Positions 49,395 to 58,201 of a stretch of 64,000 nt of DNA are shown here, piece by piece; the first letter of the stretch is position 1, and every line of letters begins with the position of its first letter. Where the stretch lies: the NCBI RefSeq assembly GCF_000949135.2, contig NZ_JTAN02000015.1, forward strand, positions 115,688-179,687. The letters are read 5' to 3'. The notes under the pieces are model-generated. The model saw only the letters and a program-made list of their open reading frames with translations. It was not told the origin of the DNA and ran no database searches. The stretch is from Burkholderia sp. USMB20 (GTDB taxonomy: Bacteria; Pseudomonadota; Gammaproteobacteria; Burkholderiales; Burkholderiaceae). The translations under genes were made by a program, and so were the position numbers.

Positions 49395-50092
49395 CGTGCC
49401 GCCTCCGTCGTGCTCGCGGCGTGCAGCACGCCGGCCTGCATCACGAGCCGCATCGTGCCGATCCGTGCGGCCTGCGCCGGATCGTGCGAGATCCACATAT
49501 AGGCGCGCGCATCGGCCGCCGCGTCGAACCAGGCGCCGACGAGCGCTTCGATCGCGCGCGTGGAGTCGGGGTCGAGCGCGGACGTCGGCTCGTCGAGCAG
49601 CAGCACGTCGGGGTCGAGTTGCAGCACGCGCAGCAGCGCGGCGATCTGCGCTTCGCCGCCCGACAGTTCGCTCGCGCGCTTGTCGAGAAAATCGGCGCCG
49701 CGACCGGCGCGGGCCGCGAGCGCTTCGGCGCGCGCACGGTCGAACGTCGCGTCGCGATAGATCGCGAGCGAGTACGGATAGCGCAATTGCGCCTCGACGG
49801 TGCCGTCCATCTGCGCGGGTCGCTGGCGCACGTAGGCGACGCTGCGCCGGTAGCGCGGAATTGCATTGCGCCTGATCCGCTTGCCGCGCCACAGGATCTG
49901 ACCGCCGTCGAGCGGATCGAGCAGCGCGAGCGCGCGCAGCAGCACGCTCTTGCCGGAACCCGATGGTCCGGTGATAGCAATTCGCGATCCCGCGGCGAGG
50001 CTGAAGTCGGTCGGCGCCAGCAAAGTCTTGCCGCTGCTGGCGTCGCGGCGCGTGATGTGCTGCGCATCGATGAGACCGGTCGGGGCTGTCAT
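49391..50092 (-). CDS. fetA: Iron export ABC transporter ATP-binding protein FetA
   Basis: A 233-residue ATPase. Walker A is GPSGSGKS, the signature is LSGGEAQ, and Walker B is [12 protein letters not shown]. The pairing with fetB identifies it. I chose the ATG at 50092 (MTAPTGLIDAQHI), since the upstream open frame (to 50188) contains no conserved sequence and overlaps the asmA promoter region. A product of fetAB removes excess cytosolic iron. Confidence 0.92.
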   Translation of the reverse strand: MTAPTGLIDAQHITRRDASSGKTLLAPTDFSLAAGSRIAITGPSGSGKSVLLRALALLDPLDGGQILWRGKRIRRNAIPRYRRSVAYVRQRPAQMDGTVEAQLRYPYSLAIYRDATFDRARAEALAARAGRGADFLDKRASELSGGEAQIAALLRVLQLDPDVLLLDEPTSALDPDSTRAIEALVGAWFDAAADARAYMWISHDPAQAARIGTMRLVMQAGVLHAASTTEAAR

Positions 50093-50244
50093 GTCGAAAA
50101 TGAAAAAAAGCGTTAATGGCGCCGAGGCGTCGTCGGAGCGTGCGTCATAATACAGATTGAAAAGCCGCCAGTGTCGTGCTTCGTTCATTCACGCACGTGG
50201 CCCGACATGGCGTGCACACTCTGCATAACAACAACGGAATCGCC

Positions 50245-52551
50245 ATGACGCTAGCCCGAGCCATCGGCAAATCGGCTGCATGGATCGTCTGCATCGTCGC
50301 ACTGATCATCGCGGCCGCCGGCATTTTTATCGTCACGTTCGACTGGAACCGCGCGAAACCGTGGGTCAACGAACATGTGAGTACCGCGCTTGGCCGTTCG
50401 TTTGCGATCAACGGCGATCTCAAGGTCGGCTGGCGTCGCCCGGACGGCGAGACCGGCTGGCGCGCATGGGTACCCTGGCCGAGCTTCTCGGCCACGCAAC
50501 TCGAGATCGGCAATCCGGACTGGGCGAAGGGGCCCAGGTTCGTCACGGTCGATGCCGCGCATTTCGATCTCGCCATCCTGCCGCTCCTCGCGCACGAAAT
50601 CGTCATTCCGTCGATCGATGTCGTCAATCCCGCAGTCGACCTCGAGCGGCTCGCCGACGGCCGCAATACGTGGACCTTCCAGTTCAAGCAATCCGCGCAG
50701 CCGTCGCCGTGGAAGGTGCGGCTCGACAGCTTCGGGTTCGCGAAGGGCATCGTCACGTATCGCGATGCGATCACGAAGGCCGATCTCACGGTCGCGATCG
50801 ATACGCTCGGCCAGCCGATTCCGCTCGGCGACGTGCTGAAGGAACAGGAACAGAGGTCGCGTGCGGCATCGGCCCAGCGCGTCGGCAAGCACGGCGCCGC
50901 GCAATTGAGCGCGAAGGCGAATGCAGAAGCCGCATCGGGTGCGTCGGCGCCGCAGGCGGCGAGCGGGGCGTCTGCCGTTGCGGCGTCGGGAGTGTCCGGC
51001 GCCGCTCCGGCTACTTCGGTTTCCTCTGCATCGACGGCCGCGCCGGCATCGGGCGCGAGCGGTGCGTCAGGTGCATCCGGTGCGTCGGCGGCCGCCGCGC
51101 CCGCGAAGCCGTCCGGCCCGACCTATGCGTTCGGGCTCAAGGTCGACGGCCGCTACAAGAACGTGCCGATCAGCGGCACCGGCAAGGTGGGCGGCGTGCT
51201 GGCGATCGAGAAGTCGACGCAGCCGTTCCCGCTGCAGGCCGACGTGAAGGCCGGCGACACGCGGCTCGCGATCGTCGGCACGCTGACCGACCCGATGCAT
51301 CTCGCGGCGCTCGACCTGCGGTTATGGCTGCAGGGCACGTCGATGTCGCACCTCTACCAGATTACCGGCATCACGCTGCCCGACACGCCGCCGTATGCGA
51401 CCGAAGGGCGGCTGATCGGCAACATCAAGCAGGGCGCCAGCACGTTCCGCTACGAGGACTTCAACGGCCGCGTGGGCGGCAGCGATCTGCGCGGCACGCT
51501 CACCTGGGCGCAGCGCGAGCCGCGGCCGAAGCTGTCGGGCGAGCTCGAGTCGAAACTGCTGCAGTTCTCCGACCTCGCGCCGGTGATCGGCGCCGACACG
51601 GCCGCGAGCAAGGCCAAGCGCGGCGACACGACGCGCCAGCCGCCGGACCGCGTGCTGCCGGTTTCGAGGTTCCGCACCGAGCGCTGGAGCGCGATCGACG
51701 CGGACGTGAAGTTCACCGGCCGCAAGCTGATCAAGAGCCCGCAACTGCCGATTACCGACCTGTACACGCACGTTCTGCTGCAGGACGGCGTGCTGACGCT
51801 CGAGCCGCTGAAGTTCGGCGTCGCGGGCGGCACGCTCGCGACCACCGCGCACCTGGACGGCAGCCGCACGCCGCTCAAGGGCCGCTTCACGCTGTCCGCG
51901 CGTCACCTGAGGCTCAAGCAGCTGTTCCCGACGCAGAAGGTGATGCAGACCGCGCTCGGCGAGATCAACGGCGACGCGTCGCTGTCGGCGACCGGCAACT
52001 CGCCGGCCGCGCTCGCGGGTACCTCGACCGGCGAAGTGAAGGCGCTCATCACGGATGGCCGCATCAGCCTGCTGCTGATGGAGGCGGCAGGGCTGAACGT
52101 CGCGAACGTCGTCTACGAGAAGCTGTTCGGCACCCGCGACGTGAACATCAACTGCGCGGCGATCGACTTCGTCGCGACCGACGGGATGCTCGACCCGAGG
52201 GTTTTCGCGCTCGATACGGACGATGCGCTGATCAACGTCGACGGCCCGGTCAACTTGCGCGACGAATCGATCGACCTGAAGATCCATCCGCACACGAAGG
52301 GTTTCCGGGTCTTCTCGCTGCGCTCGCCGCTGTATGCGAAGGGCACGTTCAAGAACCCGAAGGTCGGCGTCGACGCGGGCGCGCTCGCGCTGCGCGCCGG
52401 CGCGATGGTCGGGCTCGGCCTGATCAACCCGTTCGCGGCGCTGGTTCCGCTGATCGCGCCGAGCAACAACCGCGACGTGCCGTGCGCGGAGCTGTTCGGG
52501 CAAATGAAGGAGAAGGCGGCGCAGAAGCGCGCGGCGAAGGAAGGCAAGTAG
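50245..52551 (+). CDS. AsmA-family protein with Ala/Ser/Gly linker
   Basis: A 768-residue envelope protein with one N-terminal transmembrane helix (WIVCIVALIIAAAGIFIV) and the AsmA repeat domain (NVVYEKLFGTRDVNINCAAI, LALRAGAMVGLGLINPFAAL). Members bridge the periplasm and take part in phospholipid transport to the outer membrane. A low-complexity linker at about residues 215-290 is made of ASGA-type repeats. I start it at ATG 50245 (MTLARAIGKSAA), because the preceding frame has no signal-like sequence. It is divergent from fetA. Confidence 0.88.
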   Translation: MTLARAIGKSAAWIVCIVALIIAAAGIFIVTFDWNRAKPWVNEHVSTALGRSFAINGDLKVGWRRPDGETGWRAWVPWPSFSATQLEIGNPDWAKGPRFVTVDAAHFDLAILPLLAHEIVIPSIDVVNPAVDLERLADGRNTWTFQFKQSAQPSPWKVRLDSFGFAKGIVTYRDAITKADLTVAIDTLGQPIPLGDVLKEQEQRSRAASAQRVGKHGAAQLSAKANAEAASGASAPQAASGASAVAASGVSGAAPATSVSSASTAAPASGASGASGASGASAAAAPAKPSGPTYAFGLKVDGRYKNVPISGTGKVGGVLAIEKSTQPFPLQADVKAGDTRLAIVGTLTDPMHLAALDLRLWLQGTSMSHLYQITGITLPDTPPYATEGRLIGNIKQGASTFRYEDFNGRVGGSDLRGTLTWAQREPRPKLSGELESKLLQFSDLAPVIGADTAASKAKRGDTTRQPPDRVLPVSRFRTERWSAIDADVKFTGRKLIKSPQLPITDLYTHVLLQDGVLTLEPLKFGVAGGTLATTAHLDGSRTPLKGRFTLSARHLRLKQLFPTQKVMQTALGEINGDASLSATGNSPAALAGTSTGEVKALITDGRISLLLMEAAGLNVANVVYEKLFGTRDVNINCAAIDFVATDGMLDPRVFALDTDDALINVDGPVNLRDESIDLKIHPHTKGFRVFSLRSPLYAKGTFKNPKVGVDAGALALRAGAMVGLGLINPFAALVPLIAPSNNRDVPCAELFGQMKEKAAQKRAAKEGK

Positions 52552-52684
52552 GGGCCCCGAAGGGAGGCGCCGGCGCCGCGCGCGGCGGCCCGGCTGGCGG
52601 GGCCGGAACAGTGCGGTCGGCAGTTTCTCCGACACCTGCTAAAATACACGGTTTTCCGTCGATTTCTCTCTTACGGGACCTGCC

Positions 52685-54277
52685 GTGCTTTCTACTGCCA
52701 ACATCACGATGCAATTCGGGCCGAAGCCCTTGTTCGAGAATATCTCGGTCAAATTCGGCGAGGGCAACCGCTATGGTCTGATCGGCGCGAACGGCTGCGG
52801 CAAGTCGACCTTCATGAAGATCCTGGGCGGCGACCTCGAGCCGAGCGCCGGCAACGTCGCGCTGGAGCCGAACGTGCGCCTGGGCAAGCTGCGCCAGGAC
52901 CAGTTCGCGTACGAAGACGTGCGCGTGCTCGACGTCGTGATGATGGGCCACACCGAAATGTGGGCCGCGATGACCGAGCGCGACGCGATCTACGCGAACC
53001 CGGAAGCTACCGACGACGACTACATGCACGCGGCCGAGCTCGAAGGCAAGTTCGCCGAATACGGCGGCTACGACGCCGAGGCGCGCGCGGGCGCGCTGCT
53101 GCTCGGCATCGGCATCGAGGAGAAGTTCCACAACGGCACGATGGCCGACGTCGCGCCGGGCTGGAAGCTGCGCGTGCTGCTCGCGCAGGCGCTGTTCTCG
53201 AAGCCGGACGTGCTGCTGCTCGACGAACCGACCAACAACCTGGACATCAACTCGATCCGTTGGCTCGAGCACACGCTCAACGAGTACAACTCGACGATGA
53301 TCATCATCTCGCACGATCGTCACTTCCTGAACTCGGTGTGCACGCACATGGCCGACATGGACTACGGCACGCTGAAGGTCTGGCCGGGCAACTACGACGA
53401 CTACATGCTCGCATCGGCACAGGCGCGCGAGCGCCAGGCCGCGGCGAACGCGCGCGCGAAGGAACGCGTGGCCGAGCTGCAGGACTTCGTGCGCCGCTTC
53501 TCGGCGAACAAGTCGAAGGCCCGCCAGGCAACGAGCCGCGCGAAGCAGATCGACAAGATCAAGATCGAGGAATTCAAGCCGTCGTCGCGTCAGAACCCGT
53601 TCATCCGCTTCGAGTTCGAGAAGAAGCTGCACAACGTCGCGGTGGTCGCCGAAGACATCACGAAGAAGTACGAGCGCACGATCTTCCAGAACTTCAACCT
53701 GTCGGTGCAGCCGGGCGAGCGCATCGCGATCATCGGCGAGAACGGCGCGGGCAAGACGACGCTGCTGCGTTCGCTGCTCGGCGCGCTGCAGCTCGATCAC
53801 GGCACGGTGAAGTGGTCGGAGAACGCGAACGTCGGCTACATGCCGCAGGATACGTACGAGGAGTTCCCGAACGACATCACGCTGATGGACTGGATCGACC
53901 AGTACCGCAAGGACGGCGACGACGAAACGATGGTGCGCGGCACGCTGGGCCGCCTGCTGTTCTCGTCGGACGACATCAAGAAGTCGGTGAAGGTGCTGTC
54001 GGGCGGCGAGAAGGGCCGCATGATCTGGGGCAAGCTGATGCTCGGCCGCCACAACGTGCTGCTGATGGACGAGCCGACCAACCACATGGACATGGAGTCG
54101 ATCGAGTCGCTGCAGATCGCGCTCGAGCAGTTCGAAGGCACGCTGATCTTCGTGTCGCACGACCGCGAATTCGTGAGCGGGCTGGCGAACCGGATCATCG
54201 AAGTGCGCACGGACGGCACGCTGTTCGACTTCGGCGGGAATTACGAGGAGTTCCTGACGAGTCAGGGGCAGGAGTAA
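52685..54277 (+). CDS. ybiT: ABC-F family ATPase YbiT
   Basis: Ribosome-associated ABC-F protein of 530 residues with two nucleotide-binding domains. P-loops are GANGCGKST and GENGAGKTT. The linker [16 protein letters not shown] matches the YbiT branch closely. The first signature is the divergent VAPGWK also seen in E. coli YbiT; the second is LSGGEKGR. The start is GTG 52685. The last 125 bases are duplicated at 58843-58967, because an island is inserted at this 3' end. The gene here is intact. Confidence 0.94.
   Translation: MLSTANITMQFGPKPLFENISVKFGEGNRYGLIGANGCGKSTFMKILGGDLEPSAGNVALEPNVRLGKLRQDQFAYEDVRVLDVVMMGHTEMWAAMTERDAIYANPEATDDDYMHAAELEGKFAEYGGYDAEARAGALLLGIGIEEKFHNGTMADVAPGWKLRVLLAQALFSKPDVLLLDEPTNNLDINSIRWLEHTLNEYNSTMIIISHDRHFLNSVCTHMADMDYGTLKVWPGNYDDYMLASAQARERQAAANARAKERVAELQDFVRRFSANKSKARQATSRAKQIDKIKIEEFKPSSRQNPFIRFEFEKKLHNVAVVAEDITKKYERTIFQNFNLSVQPGERIAIIGENGAGKTTLLRSLLGALQLDHGTVKWSENANVGYMPQDTYEEFPNDITLMDWIDQYRKDGDDETMVRGTLGRLLFSSDDIKKSVKVLSGGEKGRMIWGKLMLGRHNVLLMDEPTNHMDMESIESLQIALEQFEGTLIFVSHDREFVSGLANRIIEVRTDGTLFDFGGNYEEFLTSQGQE
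54153..54277 (+). repeat. Left copy of 125-bp direct repeat (attL-like), end of ybiT
   Basis: Identical over 125 bases to 58843-58967, ending exactly with the ybiT stop codon. This copy forms the 3' end of the intact gene. Sequence identity stops immediately outside on both sides. Confidence 0.95.
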
Positions 54278-54288
54278 AAACCGGCGGT

Positions 54289-54349
54289 TTGTCCCAAGAC
54301 CACCCTTCATGTGTCCCGGATTGTCCCACGGAATTGTCCCATTGGGACA
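54289..54349. other. Cluster of TGTCCCA repeats next to attL
   Basis: TTGTCCCA at 54289-54296, TGTCCC at 54312-54317, TTGTCCCA at 54321-54328 and 54334-54341, then the inverted TGGGACA at 54343-54349. Spacings of 9-13 bases between the inner copies approximate a helical turn. This is the sort of arm-site array expected beside the attachment site of a tyrosine recombinase. The function is inference. Confidence 0.55.
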
Positions 54350-54410
54350 GCGTGGTGCTTCTCTCTAGAGGACACTAGGCGGGACGCGTAGGTGCTCGCT
54401 AGAAACACGG

Positions 54411-54450
54411 AAGGCCCACATCGACAGTCTGTCGATGCGGGCCTTTTTCT
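54411..54450 (+). terminator. Terminator-like hairpin after ybiT, inside the island
   Basis: AAGGCCC-A-CATCGACA and TGTCGATG-C-GGGCCTT form a long stem closing on a short loop, followed by TTTCT. It would end ybiT transcription in place of the host terminator at 59003-59035, now displaced. The other 150 bases to the nuclease gene hold nothing recognisable. Confidence 0.8.
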
Positions 54451-54631
54451 ATTGATCTTCGCGATGGCAACTCAAGGCCTGCAAGCACGCACCGCCTCGA
54501 ACGCCCGGGCGCACGACACGAAGCAGCAGTTTTTTGCCTCGGACTCTAACTGCAGTTCGGACTAAAACCGGGGCAGGTCAGGTCGGGCATATTCCACGGT
54601 TGGAACGGTTGGAGTCTCGTCTGCAATGTTG

Positions 54632-56101
54632 CTAGTTGTCGACTCCTTTTACGGAGAAATTCATCTGGTCGTCAAAGAACCCATATAAGCAATTGACGTT
54701 CGGAAAATTTTTCTCCATCTCGCGAGTGTCGCCGAACCGACTATCAAGAATCTTTGAGCGTGGCTTCATTTCCGTAAAGATGATTGTTGCAGAGTCGACA
54801 TCTCTCGACTCAACAGCCCTGCTGCATTTGATCAAATCATACGCGTGAGAGTGGAATTCCCCGGTTGAGATGTGTAATCCCCTATTTGCGGATTGATTCT
54901 TAAAGCGATAGGCGGGCCAAATATTTGTATTGACTTCGATCCATTCGTCAACTCTTTTCTGTCGGACAACCCATTCATCAATGCTGTTTTTCATCTTTGC
55001 TAAATCGCCGTCAGAGGCGACGTACATAGTCACTTGGCGCGCCTTTTCTCTGGCATGAATGGTATTTAATAGTTCTAATGTTTGGGAAATTGCTTGTCTA
55101 TCGAGGGCCGATGCAAGCTGGGCGTCAAATGTTATGTTTTTCCATAGGGAGTTTATAATATCGCTCTTGAAGGTGGAATTCTCGATATCTTTCACTTCCT
55201 TGATTGATGATTTGTCAATCGGGGTGTGGAGTGCTTTGCTCGCCATTTCAAGAAATTGATCGACCGTGTACATCCAAAACATCTTGACGCTAGATAGCCT
55301 GCATATTTCTTGTGTAAGTTCTGGTAATGGCCCCAGGGTTTGGCCAAGTTTGCGCGCCCACCAATCTTCTTTTCTGTCGCCAGTTACAAAGACTAAGTTC
55401 TTGATGTCTTGGTTATTGGCGTGCTGAATTATTTGGCGCCATATAATTAAGTCGCCGTATTCGGCGGTGTATTCTATGCCGTCGTGAATGTATTTTGCTT
55501 CATTTGGATTTTTCGATTTGCCGTGGTCTAAGAAGCCAGGGGGGATTCTTTTTTCATATCGTGCGGCTGCGTCATCTAGAGACTTATCTAGCTCTGCTTG
55601 ACTTTCTGGGGGCGCTCCGATGTTGCTACCTAGTATTTTCTCTAAGCGGTTGCGGACCGCATCGTCATGGTTGATAGATAATTGATTTTTTCTGGCTTTG
55701 TCTACGGATTCCCGAATCTTTGATATTGCGTCTTTTAATGCGGTCGTCAAGGGGGAAGGGTCGATGCCCAGTCCTCGCTTCCCTAACTCCAGTCGTGCAA
55801 CAGCTTGGTCAAGTTCGGCTTCGGCTTTTTCGAGTTGCTTTACAGTGGAGTCGAATTTTTCATTTTCTTCTAGAATTACCCCGACTCGATTTCTTTGATA
55901 CTCGAGAGCGACATGAAATGGTATCCATAAGCGGCCAGCGAGTTTTTCCAGAACAGTGAAAAGATCGTCGCGCGCCTGCTGGGGAAACTTATACAAATTC
56001 AAAAGCACATTGGTGTCGACGATAAATGTCGCATCTCGCCAAATTGATTCTAAATTATCTTTGGTGGGTTGGTAGTAACCTGGGAACTGGTCTCTTAGCA
56101 C
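54632..56101 (-). CDS. PIN-like-domain protein (DUF4935/PIN_8 type), predicted RNase
   Basis: A 489-residue protein from GTG 56101, with GAGGT upstream as ribosome site. The N-terminal half is a PIN-like domain: Asp29 in FIVDTNVLLN, Glu67 in HVALEYQ, Asp217 in YGDLIIW and Asp242 in FVTGDRKEDWW. A charged coiled coil (about residues 78-145) is inserted between the acidic residues, as in PIN_8 proteins. The C-terminal 200 residues have no family I recognise. PIN domains cut single-stranded RNA with metal ions. The gene is AT-rich relative to the chromosome, so it is probably foreign. Expected role: defence or toxin nuclease (inference). Confidence 0.85.
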   Translation of the reverse strand: MLRDQFPGYYQPTKDNLESIWRDATFIVDTNVLLNLYKFPQQARDDLFTVLEKLAGRLWIPFHVALEYQRNRVGVILEENEKFDSTVKQLEKAEAELDQAVARLELGKRGLGIDPSPLTTALKDAISKIRESVDKARKNQLSINHDDAVRNRLEKILGSNIGAPPESQAELDKSLDDAAARYEKRIPPGFLDHGKSKNPNEAKYIHDGIEYTAEYGDLIIWRQIIQHANNQDIKNLVFVTGDRKEDWWARKLGQTLGPLPELTQEICRLSSVKMFWMYTVDQFLEMASKALHTPIDKSSIKEVKDIENSTFKSDIINSLWKNITFDAQLASALDRQAISQTLELLNTIHAREKARQVTMYVASDGDLAKMKNSIDEWVVRQKRVDEWIEVNTNIWPAYRFKNQSANRGLHISTGEFHSHAYDLIKCSRAVESRDVDSATIIFTEMKPRSKILDSRFGDTREMEKNFPNVNCLYGFFDDQMNFSVKGVDN

Positions 56102-56208
56102 GCTTTACCTCGTTCATATTTGAATGCCTATCACCCGTACGCTTCTAGCAGCCTAAGCTCCGCCACCTGCTCGCCGCAACGCCAACTGTAACCGGGTAGT
56201 ATCAGCGC

Positions 56209-56228
56209 GGCGAAGGAAAACCTTCGCC
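56209..56228 (-). terminator. Tight hairpin after the HEPN-like gene
   Basis: GGCGAAGG-AAAA-CCTTCGCC, a perfect 8-bp stem 12 bases past the HEPN-like stop on the minus strand. No T tract follows, so it may be an attenuator or processing site between the HEPN-like and PIN-like genes. Confidence 0.45.
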
Positions 56229-56239
56229 GTCACCTGCGC

Positions 56240-56752
56240 CTACGCTGCCAGCCGGGACAGACGCTCTGCATCTTCGAAGAGAGGGCCGAACGTTCTGCGT
56301 AGGCGAGGATGCAAAGGCAGGCATGCGAGCAGAACCGCGAGGGCGGCTTTCACCAGTTTTTCATTGCGATCCCTGCGTTCATCGTCCGGTATCCAATATT
56401 TGCCCCCGTGGAAAAGGTTATTTCTCACTCTCCGTACCATTAGGAGGGCTTGGGCCGAGGCGCGAAGCGCACCATCAGGCGGGGATTCTTTCCAGACAAC
56501 CCTTTGATCGATAAACACTTGCTTGCGGGGCGGATATGTCACGAGATAGTTGACAGCCTCGCGAAATCCGGCATCGTCTACCTTGTCAAATTCGTCCGCG
56601 ATACTTCGGGAAAATTCGTCCCAGTCCGGGTCTACCTTATTTTCGTTTCCTTTAGCGAAACCGGAATTCTTCAACGCATATTCATAACGCGAGAAAATAC
56701 CTGTAAAACCGATCACCAGCTCCGAATTTATTGGTGGTAACTGTTCAAACAT
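56240..56752 (-). CDS. HEPN-like protein, predicted RNase or its regulator
   Basis: A 170-residue helical protein starting at ATG 56752 (MFEQLPPINSELVIGF), with GAGG seven bases before. The key feature is MVRRVRNNLFHGGKYW, an R-x4-H motif of the HEPN superfamily, on a helix after FSRYEYALKNSGF. HEPN proteins are common RNA-cutting effectors in toxin-antitoxin, CRISPR and abortive-infection systems; some members are non-cutting. The frame is open upstream and joins the SRAP remnant, so a fusion protein cannot be excluded. It lies in tandem with the PIN-like gene, 138 bases before it. Confidence 0.75.
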   Translation of the reverse strand: MFEQLPPINSELVIGFTGIFSRYEYALKNSGFAKGNENKVDPDWDEFSRSIADEFDKVDDAGFREAVNYLVTYPPRKQVFIDQRVVWKESPPDGALRASAQALLMVRRVRNNLFHGGKYWIPDDERRDRNEKLVKAALAVLLACLPLHPRLRRTFGPLFEDAERLSRLAA

Positions 56753-56779
56753 ATATTGGCCTCGTCCCCGCGGTTTTAG

Positions 56780-57480
56780 TCGTGACGCAAATACTACCAT
56801 CGCAAGCTCTCGAGAGCTTGCTGATTCAGTGGCCATATCCTCGGCGGGATAAAGCCGGAGCATCGTCCGGGCCGCCTCAACGTTCTTCGTGTGCAGCCAC
56901 TCGTCGTAGTCCTCCGGCCGCAAGATCACGACGGAACGCTTCTCGTCGTTCGGCTTGTGCATGCGGGGCATAACTGGATGCCCGTCTGCGTTGACGGTCA
57001 GCATGGACATACCAATCCGCGACCGGCCGTCCTGATCCTCATAGCGCCTCCAGATGCCCGCCACGCAGTACGGCCGCCAGTCCTCAAGGCCGATCCTCTG
57101 CCACACGGTTCTTGCTAGGTTCGCAACTCGGTTCGTATATCCACTGAGCCGGGATCAAGCATCGTTGCCCTTCTCGCCAAGCCTTGCTGTACAGCCGGGA
57201 CTCTCCGACCGTCTCCGTACGAGCGTTTACAGTGTCCGGCTTGCGATTTTCCTCCCGTTCTCGTCCACACGCTCTGGCTGCATAAACTTCGGCCAGAAGC
57301 CAAACACCGCCTTGACTACTTCCAGACGGTCTCCGGCTGCGTAGCCGATCGAGCGCTGTAGTCCCGGTACACGTCCAAGTCCCAAGGAGCACGGTGGAAC
57401 AGGTCGCCGATGCCTACCTTTAGCTCACTGATACCTGAATCCGCGCCCGGTGCCTTGAAATTAGTGCACATGCCGCTTCC
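56780..57480 (-). pseudogene. SRAP-type (YedK/HMCES-like) protein gene with three frame breaks
   Basis: SRAP proteins crosslink to abasic sites in single-stranded DNA through Cys2. The gene starts MCTNFKAPGADSG at 57480 with Cys2 present. It then changes frame after VYRDY (near 57368) to IGYAAGDRLEVVKAVFGFWP. It changes again near 57240 to NARTETVGESRLYSKAW with the conserved Asn, Arg and Glu, and a third time near 57118 to RIGLEDWRPYCVAGIWRRYE. The His-containing PVMPRMHKP and WLHTKNVEAARTML end the domain. All catalytic residues survive across the frames, so decay is recent or due to read errors. Confidence 0.8.
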
Positions 57481-57766
57481 CGTTTCTCGCAACTGTCTCA
57501 CTGATAGTAATTGGACGAGACCTGTTGTTCTGCCAGCAGTAGCCTACTCGATCGTGCGTCGCTGGTAACGGCGCGGTGCGGCACCATCGAGGCGCGGGGC
57601 TCGACTGGTTCGGAACTTGAAGCGGATTACTACGAACTCACCCAGACCGTTGCGGGAGAGCCACGCCGAAGAAAATTAATTTATTGACTTTCCGCTGAGA
57701 GATTCTTCCGGAATTGGTATTCCGAGATGTATATCTGTGTATAAGAATGAAGATGTGTGAAAGGTA

Positions 57767-57838
57767 GTGATAACACCGTGCTGACAAGTTGCTAAGGAGT
57801 TTTTAACAAGCCAACTTGTTGCACAGTACTGGTATCAC
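57767..57838. repeat. Long imperfect inverted repeat
   Basis: GTGATAAC...ACAAGTTG (57767-57791) faces CAACTTGT...GGTATCAC (57812-57838). The inner 8 bp are perfect, and the outer part matches with gaps, around a 20-base loop containing GGAGTTTTT. It may be an att- or transcription-related structure. The bases from 57481 to 57766 hold no gene I recognise. Confidence 0.6.
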
Positions 57839-57857
57839 TCACTGCAAAAAGACTGTG

Positions 57858-57886
57858 TTGGACGCGGGGAAAAGGTGCGTTAGGAT
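57858..57886 (+). promoter_or_regulatory. Candidate sigma-70-type promoter for the short ORF
   Basis: TTGGAC, a 17-base spacer, then TAGGAT. A start of transcription near 57893 would give a leader of about 92 bases to the ATG at 57985. The leader contains two hairpins: CAAGGTC/GGCCTTG (57895-57912) and AGGGCGAGCTAC/GTAGCCCGCCCT (57922-57964, one mismatch). Confidence 0.5.
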
Positions 57887-57984
57887 TGTGTCTGCAAGGT
57901 CAGCCGGCCTTGTAAAACAAGAGGGCGAGCTACCTGTGGCCTGGAAACCGAAGTAGCCCGCCCTACACGCAAACAGGCAATCAA

Positions 57985-58065
57985 ATGAAACCTGATCCTG
58001 CAACCCTTTACTGGGTTCTCGCGGCAACCTACGCATTGATGGCGTTGATGCACGGTCATCCGTAG
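57985..58065 (+). CDS. 26-residue hydrophobic peptide ORF
   Basis: MKPDPATLYWVLAATYALMA then LMHGHP. One short hydrophobic helix (LYWVLAATYALMALM) with a charged start and a histidine end is the pattern of small membrane peptides, including type I toxins. It has a promoter-like sequence and a structured leader upstream. Hairpins lie downstream at 58075-58100 (TATCCTACA/TGTAGGATA) and 58129-58147 (GTCAACA/TGTTGAC). The ribosome site is weak (AGGCAA). I know no named family for it; the function is inference. Confidence 0.4.
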   Translation: MKPDPATLYWVLAATYALMALMHGHP

Positions 58066-58201
58066 AGGTCTTTGTATCCTACATATGTGTTTGTAGGATA
58101 AACTCAGTCTAGCACTTTAGGATTACCGGTCAACAGATATTGTTGACGCGACGGAGCGCTAGGCTCTTGATTAGTCACGCCCTGTGCGTGATGAGCCGGT
58201 G

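Noticed and set aside
54153-54277. tRNA gene as the island's integration target
   Set aside because: No tRNA fold is present at either repeat; the target is the end of the ybiT coding sequence.
57490-57520. LexA box upstream of the SRAP gene
   Set aside because: CTGT-N8-TAGT lacks the ACAG half, so it does not meet the consensus.
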